A stretch of DNA of 64,000 nt from Vitis vinifera (Eukaryota; Streptophyta; Magnoliopsida; Vitales; Vitaceae). A program made the position numbers and the translations under genes. Where the stretch lies: positions 8,757,001 through 8,821,000 of the forward strand of contig NC_081821.1 of the NCBI RefSeq assembly GCF_030704535.1. The letters run 5' to 3'. The notes beneath the pieces are model-generated. The model had not been told where the DNA came from, searched no databases, and saw only the letters and a program-made list of their open reading frames with translations. Below are positions 1 through 11,551 of the stretch, one piece after another (position 1 is the first letter of the stretch; every line of letters starts with the position of its first letter).

Positions 1-312
1 AAATGTTTTGAAATAACATTAGTTATTCTATCATCTCCTGAGATTGGTCTCCTAAAAGCTGAGTACCAAAGTACAGTGCCACTCTGACCAACCAACTCTA
101 AAACCAGTATTACACTACACACCATATTTCCCATCAATCTCTCAATCTCTTCACTACACTACAATACAAGCCAGTGGGTGATTTGAAACCATATAGAAAA
201 GTGTTATCAGGAGAAATTCTATTCTAGCTAACATCTTTTCAATATTTTGGAGCACAAAAAACAGAAATTTGAAATTGAAGACTTCATATGTTTTCCATAC
301 TTGGTGAGACTT

Positions 313-504
313 TTAAGGAAAGAAGTAGATCTTAATGAAGAGTGCCAGACCTATTTGCAAAACAAATGAAGCAACAATCACCAGACTTATGTTGTTACCC
401 TGTATGTAGGACCTCAGGTTCAAGGCAACAAAGCAAGCTGATGCGCCACCTACAAGGACTGTGACGAGCCACCGCAGAAACTCAATCGGAATAACTAATA
501 GGAC
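313..504 (-). CDS. Last exon of a Yip1-family (YIPF1/YIP5-like) Golgi/endosome membrane protein, partial
   Basis: On the minus strand a CAG acceptor is followed at 504 by 63 codons and a TAA stop at 313-315. The translation is strongly hydrophobic, with two membrane segments separated by a short polar loop. It includes the stretches IPIEFLRWLVTVLVGG and CFVALNLRSYIQGN and ends IKIYFFP. This resembles the C-terminus of Yip1-domain proteins, small multi-span proteins of the Golgi and endosomes that bind Rab GTPases. The family call rests on memory of YIPF1/YIP5 C-termini. The exon starts in phase 0. I looked for upstream exons up to about 4.9 kb and found none I could defend, so this is either the end of a gene with long introns or an orphan exon. 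The codons are undamaged. Confidence 0.55.
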   Translation of the reverse strand, partial: VLLVIPIEFLRWLVTVLVGGASACFVALNLRSYIQGNNISLVIVASFVLQIGLALFIKIYFFP

Positions 505-3500
505 CTGAAAATGTTCCAGGAGAACAAATTAGATGTTCACAAGACTACTACTTAGAAACCCAGAAACTGAAAATTACACTATTAAGGTTCTGCAGCAATG
601 AAAACCCCTATGTGTTAATACTTTAAAGACAACAACAGAATAAACTGGCACTGGAGGTCCATAGTTTGGATGATGCACCACCAACTATTAACCTAAATGC
701 TTGCTTGTTATGTAATGTATCTTTTATTAAGTAAAACTTAAAAGATACATTATGTAACAATCTTGCTTTAACTCTAGTTATTTCCCCTACTATATAATGT
801 TTTTATAATTGTACATATATTTGACTAATATTGCTTTATTGTATGTAGTGCATTTCTATTATTTAACATATATTTGGACTTCTATATTAAAACATATATT
901 TGACTCATAATAAACTTGATGCATACAAAAATACATACAAACATATATACTTATGTGGATGTATACACGGTGTACATGCAGGTATATACATACATATACA
1001 TGCATACAAATATACATACGTATATCAGAATCTATTAGACAAAAGAGATAGATAACAAAGGACAAAATTCCTCCAAAAGAAGGAAACATACACAAGTATA
1101 TTATAAAAGGAAAACCTTTGGCTTCCCAGCCTTAAGGAAAAATCCCTAAACTTCAGAGGGGCATGTGATCATCACATATGATGCACCAAAAAAAAAACTC
1201 AAAGAAGAATTTTATAGACATAGTGATATTTGCAAAGCAAAATGGAGCATAATGTTCCAAATTTTCCAATTTATTTTTTAGCAGAGACACTACAAGAAGA
1301 TACGTCACCCTTTCTACAACTATCACTAAAGTGCCATCCTATTGACTAAGACTAATCAGCTTGGCTCAATTTTATCCAACAACCCCCCTAAACAAGATGT
1401 CTTAAGGATACAGTTGGACCACAAGGCCATCGATAATGTCAGTGATCAAGAAAGAAACATATAAGCACCGTATTTTTGCACATAAAGAATATTTGAGATG
1501 AGAGAGTGGGCAAGTATAGGATCCAATGATAAATTTGACTGCGTGAAAGAGAGACTAATAATAACCTAAATATCCAAGCTTATCAAGAGTAATATACTTG
1601 AGAAAGATAATTTGCCAATATAGAATGAGGTCCAACTACTGATTATTGGGGAAAGGTTGATGTTTTATTTTATAGAAGATGGTGTTTCATACCTCAACAT
1701 CAAGATGAATTCATTGATATCCATTGGTTATACTCATCCATCCTTATTATAAAGAAGCTGGAACTTGGGGAGTCGCCTCCACCATATGCCTTCACATTTA
1801 TAGGTAAAGAAAACTTGCTTACAATCAATCTCAAATATCCAACATTAAAAAAAAAAAATAACTAAGAAGAACCATGATTGCTTCATATTGATGCACACAT
1901 TCGCAACTTCAGATGTATCAATAGCACTATTAGTGTTCCTTAAGCACATTTTTAGATTATTCTGTTGCATGTAAGTAACACCTCTTATAGGCCTGAAATC
2001 AACAATGAAGATACTATAAGATGATGAAGCATTTTACTCCACCTAGAAATGACTTTAAAATGTAGACATCTCCATGAAAAGATCCTTAGTTTGGAATTTA
2101 GCTTCCATCGTAAATGTAAAGCTCTGTCTAGCAATGGGCTATGTGGTGAAGCAATCATAAGTCTGAGCAAAGGGTGTTGGTCAAATAGTAGAAAAGGCGA
2201 GCATAGGAGCTACTTAATAGTAGAGATGCCAAAGGTCAATTAGACATTTAACTGATTGAGCCAACCTTTAAAAAAAGTTGACATACAAAAATTAATGAAC
2301 TATCGATGTACATGTGAAAATTTGTTGAGATTATAATGTTGAAGTGTATGTATTTCAAATCCAATGTTTTTACCATATGACTGAAAAGTAGGAAACAAAG
2401 TTTACTTCTAGTAATTGAATTAAGTTCATGCTAAAATGAGATAAAGGAAAATGTGAGAAAAATTATTTCATCATTTGCTCAAGTAGCCCCTGTCAAAGTA
2501 GGACCTCTTTCATTTTTTTCTCACTTTTGAAATATTGAAGAGCCTGAGCCTAAGGGTTGAACCCTACTAGAGAAGAAGTACATAAAGAGCCACCTGACAT
2601 GGGCTAAAATTAAAATAAAAAGACAGAACACAAAAGGAATATGCATGCAGAAAATAGTATCACCATTGGCACTTGACTCATAGCACTGAATTCAGGAAAT
2701 CCATGAAAGATACCATTTCTTCCCCATGGGTATCTAAAAAGCATAAATACCAAGCTTTAAGGAACACGTCACTAAGTTTCAGCACAGGGAGCTCTACATA
2801 AAAAAGGTTCTCATGTTCCTTCTTCCAAATACACCAAGAACACAAAGTGGAGCAGATATCCAAAGGCTCCCTCTTTATATGTCTATGCACACACACACAC
2901 AAACATAATAACATTACTTCTTTTCTTTCCCACAGAAATTCCTCTCTAAAACCATAGAAAGCTCTTTATTCGATCAAGGCAGAACACAAAAAACACAAGA
3001 CAAGGAAAAAACTAGAGACTAAAAAGGTGGTCTACCATACAACGTAGAAGGATATAGTTCACGAAGTCCTCATCCTCATCCTTTTGCATAAGCAACACCA
3101 ATTAACAATAGCACAACCCCTATGCCCCCACACAAATGCCACTTTGTCAAATGGGAGAGCCTGCTAACCTCAACTCCACTCCACATATAACCCTTTCAAA
3201 CTACAGGTAAACCTAAGTTATAGGCATGTAACACTTTCATTAACCTTCCAAATCAATTAATTTTGTCAAATTCAAACAGCAAGTACCTAACAGGTTCTCA
3301 AATCAACCTTTTTTTCTTTAATATATTTTCATTTACACAAATCTGATTGTTATAAACAAAAAAAATACAATGATACTCCTAAGCACAATCAAATTGGAAA
3401 CTTATGCATCTTAGTAATTTTTTTAATTGCATTTCCACATAGCTAATGAATCAAGAAAATAAAATATGTTCCTTGTTAACAGTAATACTGGTAATTGGAA

Positions 3501-4939
3501 AATAGTGCCACAAAAATGGAAATCACAATTCCCATCAAATTCACAACTGGAAAGAACATCATAAGCTAAAATAAGAAACAAATAAATATTATTTATCTTC
3601 AAAATCATTCATTTCTTCATCAGTTTGTATTCACTTTCTCACAGGAATCATATACAACCCCCATCTCCACTTCTTATCCAATAAATAGAAGGTTTAAAAG
3701 GACAAGTATATGATGAAATAGGAATTGAATTTGAATCATCATTAAAATTTAAAAAGAACAAATAACAAACAAAGACAAAATTTAAAACCTAAGAAGATCT
3801 TTTGGATTTTGGATTGATTCGCATCATGTAAACAAACAAAAGAAACAAATAGAAAATAAAGTCATGACAAATAATTGCAAGCTCGTATTACCCAAATCAA
3901 ACCCTGTTACCCTGACCCTTCTCTGTACATCAAAATCCTACTTCACGATTTGATTTCACACCAAACTCGTATGGATATGAACAGAAACAAAAAGAGAATC
4001 CATATCAACATATTCCCTGAAACAGAAACAAAAAAAAATAAGCAAAAAAAATTGAAAAAATAAATCCAAAAAAACAAAAAGGAAAACTGGGTGGCTTTAA
4101 ATTCAGAAAGAAACTGATTTAAAAAGAGGTGGGTCCATTTGGAAATTTCTTTAACCAAAACAAATTGTGTCTCATCTTCATTCATGCGAAAATTAATCAA
4201 AATACAACAAACCCCAAAATATAACACCTTTAGCCCCAATATTTTCTCAATAGCCAAATGAATCCTTAAATGGAAAACTCACCTATGATTGATTAATCCA
4301 CAACAAGAGGAAGCTCCATTTCGGTTTCCAAAAACCTTAAAAAAATTCAACCTTTGGTGAATAAATATGAAGATATGCCTTAACTTTGGCTTCGTTGAAG
4401 GTTTTCGAAAGATGCCTATCGGGTTTGGGTGGTCAACTCGTGAAAAGAGACACAATAGGGTTAGGCCAAAATCAGACGAAGATGGCTTTGGGAAGATGGG
4501 TATCCATCGTCTAGTCAGGACGTCAATAAACAGATCAGTTGCCTACCTTCGTGTATCAAACGAGCTATGAAAATGGGAATTTTTTTAGATCGAGTCAGGG
4601 CAAAATGAGAGGAAGTGACAGAAAGAGTTTTGCAACTTTCAAATGTTTATCAGGTCGGGTGTTTTGTGGGTTTCAGATTTGACAACTTCAAGTTTCAAAT
4701 TTTGGTGTTTATTAAATTACGCACCTACCTGCTGACATGGACATTGGTGACTATTGACAGGGAAACATTAAAGGGCAATTTTGGAAATGCAAACCTAAAC
4801 AGTATATAGTGCATGAGAAATATAATATTTTTCCCATTAATAGGCACATCTCATATTTCATTTATGTGGGTTTCCAAAACCATATATCTTCCTAGTAGCA
4901 GCCTACAAACACAACTTTCCCTTTGCAATTTATTGTTAG
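505..4939. other. Gene-poor stretch, no supported gene
   Basis: The region is AT-rich. Open frames here are short and lack matching splice sites or recognisable domains. Small simple repeats occur, for example CA repeats near 2889-2900. A possible minus-strand terminal exon at 3076-3160 is treated as a weak finding. Any upstream exons of the Yip1-like gene would lie here, but I could not identify them. Confidence 0.5.
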
Positions 4940-4964
4940 AGCCTTGATTGATCTAAACTCAACA

Positions 4965-5345
4965 TAATCTATGTTTCAATATCTTTTGTTGGTTTGTTGG
5001 GTTTGCTTGTTGATAGCCTAAACTTTGATTTGATTGTTGTTTTTCCTATGGGATATTCTATTGTGGATAATATTATGTTTAGAGGTTATCTTATGATGAC
5101 TAGTTATATGGAGATGTTAGTGGACTTAATACTTCTTGACATTATGATTTTGATGTGATTTTGGAGATGGATTAGTTAGTTTCCTTCTATGTCTATATTA
5201 ATTATTTTGGTAAAAAGGGTGACTATCCACATTCCTAACTAATATACATTTAGTTTTGAGGGAAAACATGTGATTAGACCATTGTGTATGATCTTAGCTT
5301 TATGGGCTAGTTCATTGCTTAGAAAAAGGTTGTTAAGGGTTTTAT
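4965..5345 (+). mobile_element. Ty3/gypsy retrotransposon relic: aspartic protease region
   Basis: Conceptual translation across frame breaks resembles the retropepsin region and the start of reverse transcriptase of plant chromovirus-type gypsy elements. The best-kept block reads DFDVILEMD followed by a stop, where live elements have DFDVILGMDW. Further on, FSFEGK and LLRK match the linker that follows the protease. Several stops and frameshifts make it non-functional. Most of reverse transcriptase and integrase is missing between here and the integrase tail at about 5440, so the element carries a large internal deletion. Confidence 0.6.
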
Positions 5346-5439
5346 GCTTATGTAGTGCGTGATAAAAAAAATAAAAAATAAAAAAATAAAAATTACAATA
5401 TATTATTGCCAAGTTGATAAAGGTTTAATGATGCAATCT

Positions 5440-5557
5440 TAGTATTCAAGAGGTCACTTAGGAATTAGAAAATGAGATAAGAGAAAAGCATCCTCATTAT
5501 TTGAAGATTTATGTACATCAAGTTTAGATGACTAAACTTTTGTTAAGGAGGGGAGGA
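5440..5557 (+). mobile_element. Gypsy integrase C-terminal tail and polypurine tract
   Basis: The frame from about 5440 reads like the end of gypsy pol: EVT-stop-ELENEIREKHPHY, matching the EATWE..EMR..YP block of chromovirus integrase tails with W changed to a stop. It is followed by the purine run AAGGAGGGGAGGA just before 5558. That run is the expected polypurine tract priming plus-strand synthesis next to a 3' LTR. Confidence 0.6.
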
Positions 5558-6303
5558 TGTAACACCCCAAAATAAACTTTAGGGGAAAAATAATGAATTA
5601 TAAATTAATTAATCAATCAATTAAACACATTAAAGGTAAAAGAGTCCTTTTACAATTAATAATCCTTGGTATAAATTAGATTTTCCTCTTGTCTTCTTTA
5701 TTCAGAAAACTCTATTAACCAAAAATCAGTGAATTGGAGAACGTAGGGCTTAAGGTTTGAAGGTCTAGAGTTTGAAGCTCAAATTTTTTCAGATAAGATT
5801 ATAACCTTAAATTAATATATTATATTCGTTAGTTATTTTTTAGCATATTAGATATTCTTTAGAAAATTTTAATTTAAATTAGGGTTAGTTTAGTTAATTT
5901 ATTTTAAGATATAAAAAAATTGAAATTATGAATATAGGTTGTTTCATTGATGAAAATAGGGAAATTCGAATATTTTTTTTTAGATGAATAGATCTAAGCA
6001 ATGAAATTTTAAAAATTAAATGAGTAAATAAATATATGATTATAAGTGGCTTAAGGGATTGGAAAATAATAAGAAGAAGAATTGCATGTTTTTGGATTTT
6101 GGATTTGAGGCACTATGTTGGGGCGACAAAAATAATAATAATATGTAACCATGAAAGGCAAAGGGTGGTAGTGGAATAAATTAAAATAATAATAATAATA
6201 ATGAGTAGAGTTGGTGGGGTTGTTGGAGTTGTTAGAAGTATATGAGGTATTTTGTTAAATAAGAGGGGACATTGGGATTAATAAAAATAATGATAATAAT
6301 GAT

Positions 6304-6304
<1 letters not shown>

Positions 6305-6356
<52 letters not shown>

Positions 6357-6368
6357 TAATAATAATAG
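6305..6368. repeat. AAT trinucleotide microsatellite
   Basis: A nearly uninterrupted run of AAT/ATA triplets with a few GAT interruptions towards its end, lying inside the gypsy LTR. It is likely length-polymorphic. Confidence 0.9.
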
Positions 6369-7010
6369 TAAGAATTGTGTGATTTGGATGTTTGTGAGTG
6401 ACATATAGTAGGGTTGTTTGGATGTTGCCGGGTATCGAAAAATATAGTAATAATAATAGTAATTGGTTTTAATAAAAGTTTTAATTTAGTTTAAGTATAC
6501 AAAAGAAATAAAGGGTTAGAATAAGATTTGGAAGAAATATGAGTTTATAAAAAATTTGGAAATTCATCAAATTATATTAGTATTGTTTAAGAAGTTGAAA
6601 ATAATATTGGGTAATAATAATATTAGCATGAGAAATTATTTAGGATCCTTAATACTAAATAAAATATTTTTAAGATTGTCAAATTTTTACCTTTAGATAA
6701 TTGTGTAGGATATTATGTTAGGTGATGAGTAAATTCGTTAAGCTAAATAATTCAAGTTTTTGAGCGTTTTTTCAAGGTAAGGGAAATTAATGCAGATTTT
6801 TATAAAAGAAAATAATTTTCTTTTTATATTGTATTTTGAAATGTATAAAAATATTATTTTTATCTTTATGCATGAATCAAATATGTGATTTATATGAAAG
6901 GTATATTTGAGAATTTTATTTGTTTATGAAAAATGAAAAATTGAGGAGATATGATATTTTGTTTTGTAAGTTTGAATTAATGAAATAAAGTGTTTGACTT
7001 TGAATTATAT

Positions 7011-7150
7011 GACCTTAATCAACAGGTTATAATTGTTGACATTTTCGACCCTACTAAATGGGTTATAATAGTTGACTTTAAGGTCATAGTCAACGGATTA
7101 TAATAGTTGACCTTATGGCCCTAGTCAACGGGTTATAATTGTCGACTTTT
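7011..7150. repeat. Degenerate tandem array of about 36 bp units with GGTTATAATAGTTGAC core
   Basis: Four diverged copies of a unit containing GGTTATAATAGTTGAC, with variants, follow one another inside the LTR. Flanking spacers alternate between GACCTTA and GGTCATAGTCAAC forms. Each copy carries a TTGAC word. Confidence 0.75.
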
Positions 7151-7839
7151 GGATTTATTCACCTTAAATGGAACAAATTTGAAACTAGTCCCTCATTTGT
7201 GAAATCCCACTTAATTAGGCACCATTTGTTATTTGATAATCAGAGTAAAAATATTTTGAATATATTTGATTTGGTTTTTATGAGAAATTGTTTTGAAATG
7301 AATATGAGAAAGTTTTGTTGAAAAGTTTGAATGTATTAGTATTTTGAACTCAAAAGTTTTTATGAAAATAAGTATATGTTATACCTCCTATTTACAAGCA
7401 TGATTAAAAATGTTTTATCAATAAAACTGTATTAATGTTCCTTATTAGGCTTTGAACCCATCCCCCTTTGTTGATAATCTTTCATGTAACCTCATTTTGG
7501 GTGAAGAGTGATCGTTAGGAAGGAAATTTGGTTTTATTAGGATATTTGTTTAAACTCTCTTTATCTTAGACATTGTTGAAATGTTAAAACTTAATTATCG
7601 TTTGAATTATTTTGAGTTTGGAGTTATTTGGACAATAACACTTTGGTTGATATATTAATTATTTTTTAAAAGTTGATATTTGAAGATTTTAGAATTTGAT
7701 CTTACTACTCTGAACAGGAATTTGGTAATTGGTAAATTTTCGATTACAATATGGATGTTTGTATTGTTTCCACTTTGAGCTTTTGGGTTTGAGGTGTGAA
7801 ATGATTGTCATGCCCTTAGAGTGGGTTTTGGGCGTGACA

Positions 7840-9425
7840 AAAATAATTCATATCTCAAATGGAAAACACTCAACAATTTTCCCAAATTTCTTTCTTTTTA
7901 GCCAAATAAAATAAAATTGGATCCACAACAATGGTTTTAGGCAATGAAGATTCAGCAACATCAAAATGTGGAAAAATAATAGATCTAATCCACTTGCATG
8001 CTAATAAATAAATAATCCAACACCATCCAAATTTATATTATAATTCAAAAAAAATTACCTTTAAAAGTTCCCATTGATAATAACGAGTAGCTCGATCATA
8101 CTGACACAAAGAAGATACCTCTAATTGTTGGTGTATTTTTTTGCTTGTGAAATCAAGCATTGACATAAAAGCAAAAAAAAAAGGAATGAATCATTTTACC
8201 ATATCCCAACACAAATAAATAAATAAATATACTTGATAGATTTATAATATAACACCAAAAAATACAAAATGAAAATCCAATCCAAAAATAAAATAAAATA
8301 AATCAAGAGATAGAAATTGAAAAGGGTTTGAAAGTTAGAACAGGTATTGGAATTGGGTTTGGGTGCTCAAGTGGGCTAACCCGACTTGACCCAAAAACTG
8401 TCACTATTGTAAAAAAAAAAAAAAAATTCTCTCTATGGAAACCCTCTCTTTCTGAGTACTCTCCCTCAAAAAACTTTTTTTTTCTCTCTCCGAAAACCAA
8501 AAAGTGAAAAATATATTTCTTCTTTCCCTAAAAACAAAAGAAAGAATATATTTTTCTTTCTAAAAGAAAATCATTTCTCGAAGTTTTTTCTATTTTTCTT
8601 CCTAAAAACGAAAATCAAGGTTCTTGTACCGTACGAAAAGAATAATCTTTATATTTATAATTTCATTCATGACTTGAAGCAAAAAAATTGATCAGTAAAA
8701 TAACCAATCAGAATTCTTAAGCATTTCAATAGGTAATCAAATGCATTATTTTTCATGAAGGAAAAATTTTGAAAAACAAATAATGAATAGAATCCATAAA
8801 GATAAAGGAAGAATCCAAAAATAAAGAAAATTATATATATAATTGCAGTCGTAATTGGTACATGATAAATGGGTGACGATTTTCAAAAGTGAAATAATTG
8901 TAAATGAATCCAAATTTACTTAAAAACCAAGTCATGAGGTGGAAGGAAATCATGTTTATGAGAGTTGTCGCCGTGATTGGACTAGGCGTCTAGCATATAA
9001 AGTCGAGAGATGCAAGTGGGAACTCCTAAATACGAATATGGTATTAATGTTTAGGCGCGGGTGGCTTGATGGTTTTGAAAACCGGTTTTTGCGAGAAAAA
9101 TATTTTGACAAACACGTCACACTTTTGAAATTAGTAGGCAGACGTTTGAGCTTTTACACGACGATAACACGAACCGTCGAATAGGAAATGACGCGCGTAA
9201 GTGGAAAGGTGGGAATTAAAAAGTTGTTGGGGTTTGATCTCAAGGCATATATCTAATTTTTAAAAAGGAAAAAGTGGGACATGGCGGCTCCGAGTCTCCG
9301 ACTGTCGTCAAAAGCGTGTGGGCCTCTCTCCATTGTCATTTCCGGGCAACTCCAATCCAGCGGAATATGATTCCATTCCCGTCAACCAAAAGTCTAGCTC
9401 AATTATCTGTTCAGTGATCCGAAAT
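7840..9425. other. Intergenic region upstream of EDS1
   Basis: No gene is supported. The region is AT-rich up to about 8.9 kb, then becomes more GC-balanced towards EDS1. An open frame at 8939-9184 has no recognisable domain. A TGACG word (core of TGA-type bZIP sites) lies at about 9188 in the distal EDS1 promoter; this is only suggestive. Confidence 0.5.
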
Positions 9426-9459
9426 GGCCAATAAACCACTCACTCTCTTGCCCACGGGT

Positions 9460-9467
9460 TATAAATC
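9460..9467 (+). promoter_or_regulatory. TATA box of EDS1
   Basis: The sequence TATAAATC lies about 60 bases before the chosen ATG, with CCAAT about 30 bases further upstream (near 9428). A start site about 30 bases downstream of the box leaves a leader of roughly 35 bases. It also places an in-frame upstream ATG (9424) outside the transcript, which supports the start at 9526. Confidence 0.55.
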
Positions 9468-9525
9468 AAGCTGCAGCGTCACAGCTTCAAATCACACACA
9501 GAGAGAGAAAATTTGCACAGAGAAT

Positions 9526-11495
9526 ATGGGAGAAACACTTGGAGATCGTATTGGGTTGAGCGACGAAGTCATTAATGCAGCGGCTTCTCTAGCCATGAAA
9601 GCCCACGATTGCACTGGTAAGCCATTTCTTCGCAAGAAAGGCTTACCCGTTACTGTTTTTGCATTTGCTGGATCTTGGCTTCCCGATGATTGGTGTGCGC
9701 AGCCACCTTTTGGAGAAACGAAGATGGATACTAGTAACTTTCCTTCGCTTAAAAGTTTAGGCGATGACGGAGTCGCTCTGGTCAACGGGTCGTTTCTCCG
9801 GCGATTCAATGCCATCCAATCATCACTTGCCAAAAAGGTACTTCAATTCAACTTATGCATAGATATATGAAAAACAATCTCGTGAATTCAAAATGTGGAT
9901 GTTGGGGTTGGATTTTTCAGGTGAAAAAAGTAATTGGAGAGAAGAAGCAAGTTGTTTTCACCGGCTACTCGTCGGGTGCTCCGGTGGCCATCCTGGCAAC
10001 TCTATACCTCTTGGAGAAGTCAGAGCCCAATCAGAGCCCACCCCGCTGCGTCACTTTCGGATCCCCCCTCGTCGGTGATCGGATCTTCTGTCATGCTGTC
10101 AGGCGGGAGAAATGGTCCGACCACTTCATTCATTTTGTTATGAGATACGATGTGATCCCTCGGATTATGCTTGGCCCTTCATCCACTGAGCACAAACAAA
10201 TTCTCGATTTATTCAATCCCGGATCCGAATCCTTCAGAAAACACACTGATTCTTCTTTAGGTTTATATTCCAGCGTGATGAGGAATGCATCCATGGTTGC
10301 AAACTATGATGCCTGCAATTTCATGGGATGCAAAATCCCGGCGTTGGAAACTCTAAGGAACTTCATTGAGCTCAGCCCTTACAGACCTTTCGGAACTTAC
10401 ATCTTCTTCAGTGGAAGTGGAAAACCGGTTGTCGTAAGGAACCCGAATGCAGTACTGCAGATGCTGTTTTACTATGCTCAGTGGAGCCAAGAAGAAGATG
10501 CAGAGGCTGCAAAAAAGGGCCTAAATGAACACTTGGCCTACCAATTAAAGAAACTACAGAGCTTAGGAAAGCAGAATGTAGTCTATCTAGATCATCTGGA
10601 AGAGCTTCCGGTGTCTTCTGATGGCAGTCCAGCCACAGTCAACACGACCTTGAATGACCTCGGCCTGGTGAGCCTTCTTTCTTTCTTCTTACTGCCAAAC
10701 TACAGAATTTTAGCTTCCACATATGTATGTAAATCTCAGCTGATGTTCTAGTGTTTTGGATTGCAGAGCACACAAGCCATGCTATGCCTTCAAGCTACAG
10801 GAGAGTTGGAGAAGCGAAAGTCAAGAAACCAGGATAAGATCATTAATGATTATAAGCAAAAGATTGAAGGTGAATTAAGAAAGCTGAGTAAGTACAAGGA
10901 AAAGGCCGAGACTTGCGGACTGGGCTACTATGATTCCTTCAAGCTCCAAGAAAAAGAAGATGACTTCCAGGCTAATGTGAGCAGGCTTGTGCTAGCTGGT
11001 TACTGGGACGAGATGATGGAAATGTTAAAAGCGTATGAACTTCCGGATGAATTTGAGAAGAGCCATGACTTTATACGACTTGGAACCGATTATCGCCGCA
11101 CGGTTGAGCCTCTAGATATTGCCAACTTCTATCGACACGCCAAGGATGAAGAGACAGGGTTCTACGTGAACAAGGGGACTCGACCAAAACGATATCGATA
11201 CATCCAAAATTGGCTCGAGCATGCTGAAAAGAAGCCATCTGGATCCCGGTCAGAATCCTGTTTCTGGGCTGAGGTAGAGGACCTCCGCATTAAAACTAGA
11301 AGCAACGGATCCTCTCCAGAAATTAAGCAGAAGGTTCAGCAACTGGGGCAAAATCTTATTAAATGGATTGATGATGAATCTTTAGGCAAGGATGTGTTGT
11401 TGGAGAATTCCACCTTTGTTAAATGGTGGAAACCCCTTCCTCCTGAGTATAAATCAGAACCCGAATCATCTCGCATTATGAAACTCATCCATTAG
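9526..11495 (+). CDS. EDS1: EDS1 (ENHANCED DISEASE SUSCEPTIBILITY 1), lipase-like immune regulator
   Basis: Exons 9526-9837, 9921-10667 and 10767-11495 join in phase 0 to encode 595 residues, near the usual EDS1 length of about 600. EDS1 forms heterodimers with PAD4 or SAG101 and relays TIR-type NLR receptor signals in the nucleus and cytoplasm. The N-terminal half is an alpha/beta-hydrolase fold with nucleophile elbow GYSSGA (Ser121). Asp181 in MRYDVIPR and His308 in LNEHLAYQ complete a Ser-Asp-His triad. From about residue 354 (exon 3) the helical EP domain follows, which in characterised EDS1 proteins binds small-molecule ligands together with the partner. The three-exon layout matches known EDS1 genes. 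The ATG at 9526 is preferred over the in-frame ATG at 9424 because a TATA box lies between them. No damage is visible. EDS1 proper fits better than PAD4 or SAG101 because of N-terminal block similarity and length. Confidence 0.93.
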
Positions 11496-11545
11496 AAAGA
11501 TTGAGAGGGTTTCATGCTGTTATCTCGAGGCATTTGTTCAAAGCC

Positions 11546-11551
11546 AATAAA
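11546..11551 (+). terminator. Polyadenylation signal of EDS1
   Basis: AATAAA lies about 50 bases after the EDS1 stop codon, in a T-rich context. This is a plausible 3' end signal, although plant signals are loose. Confidence 0.45.

Larger units (their letters stand above)
5558..7839 (+). repeat. 3' LTR of the Ty3/gypsy relic (about 2.28 kb)
   Basis: The LTR starts TGTAACACCCC directly after the polypurine tract and ends GGGCGTGACA. The ends are inverted relatives (TGTAACACCC against TGTCACGCCC), and TG..CA is the standard LTR boundary. It contains an ATA microsatellite (6305-6368) and a short tandem array (7011-7150). No 5' LTR is visible, so age and target duplication cannot be judged. Open frames inside it are short and not convincing. 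Confidence 0.65.

Noticed and set aside
2678-2914. Possible LINE tail on the minus strand (CIWKKEHENLF resembles WKERN blocks)
   Set aside because: Similarity is limited to a few residues and no other LINE block is nearby.
3943-4257. 104-residue minus-strand open frame rich in Phe
   Set aside because: It is produced by A-rich runs on the plus strand; low complexity, no domain.
8939-9184. 81-residue open frame upstream of EDS1
   Set aside because: No domain, no splice partners and no homologue recognised.
9424-9525. In-frame N-terminal extension of EDS1 from an ATG at 9424
   Set aside because: A TATA box at 9460 lies inside this extension, and the family starts near MGETLGD; the upstream ATG is probably not transcribed.
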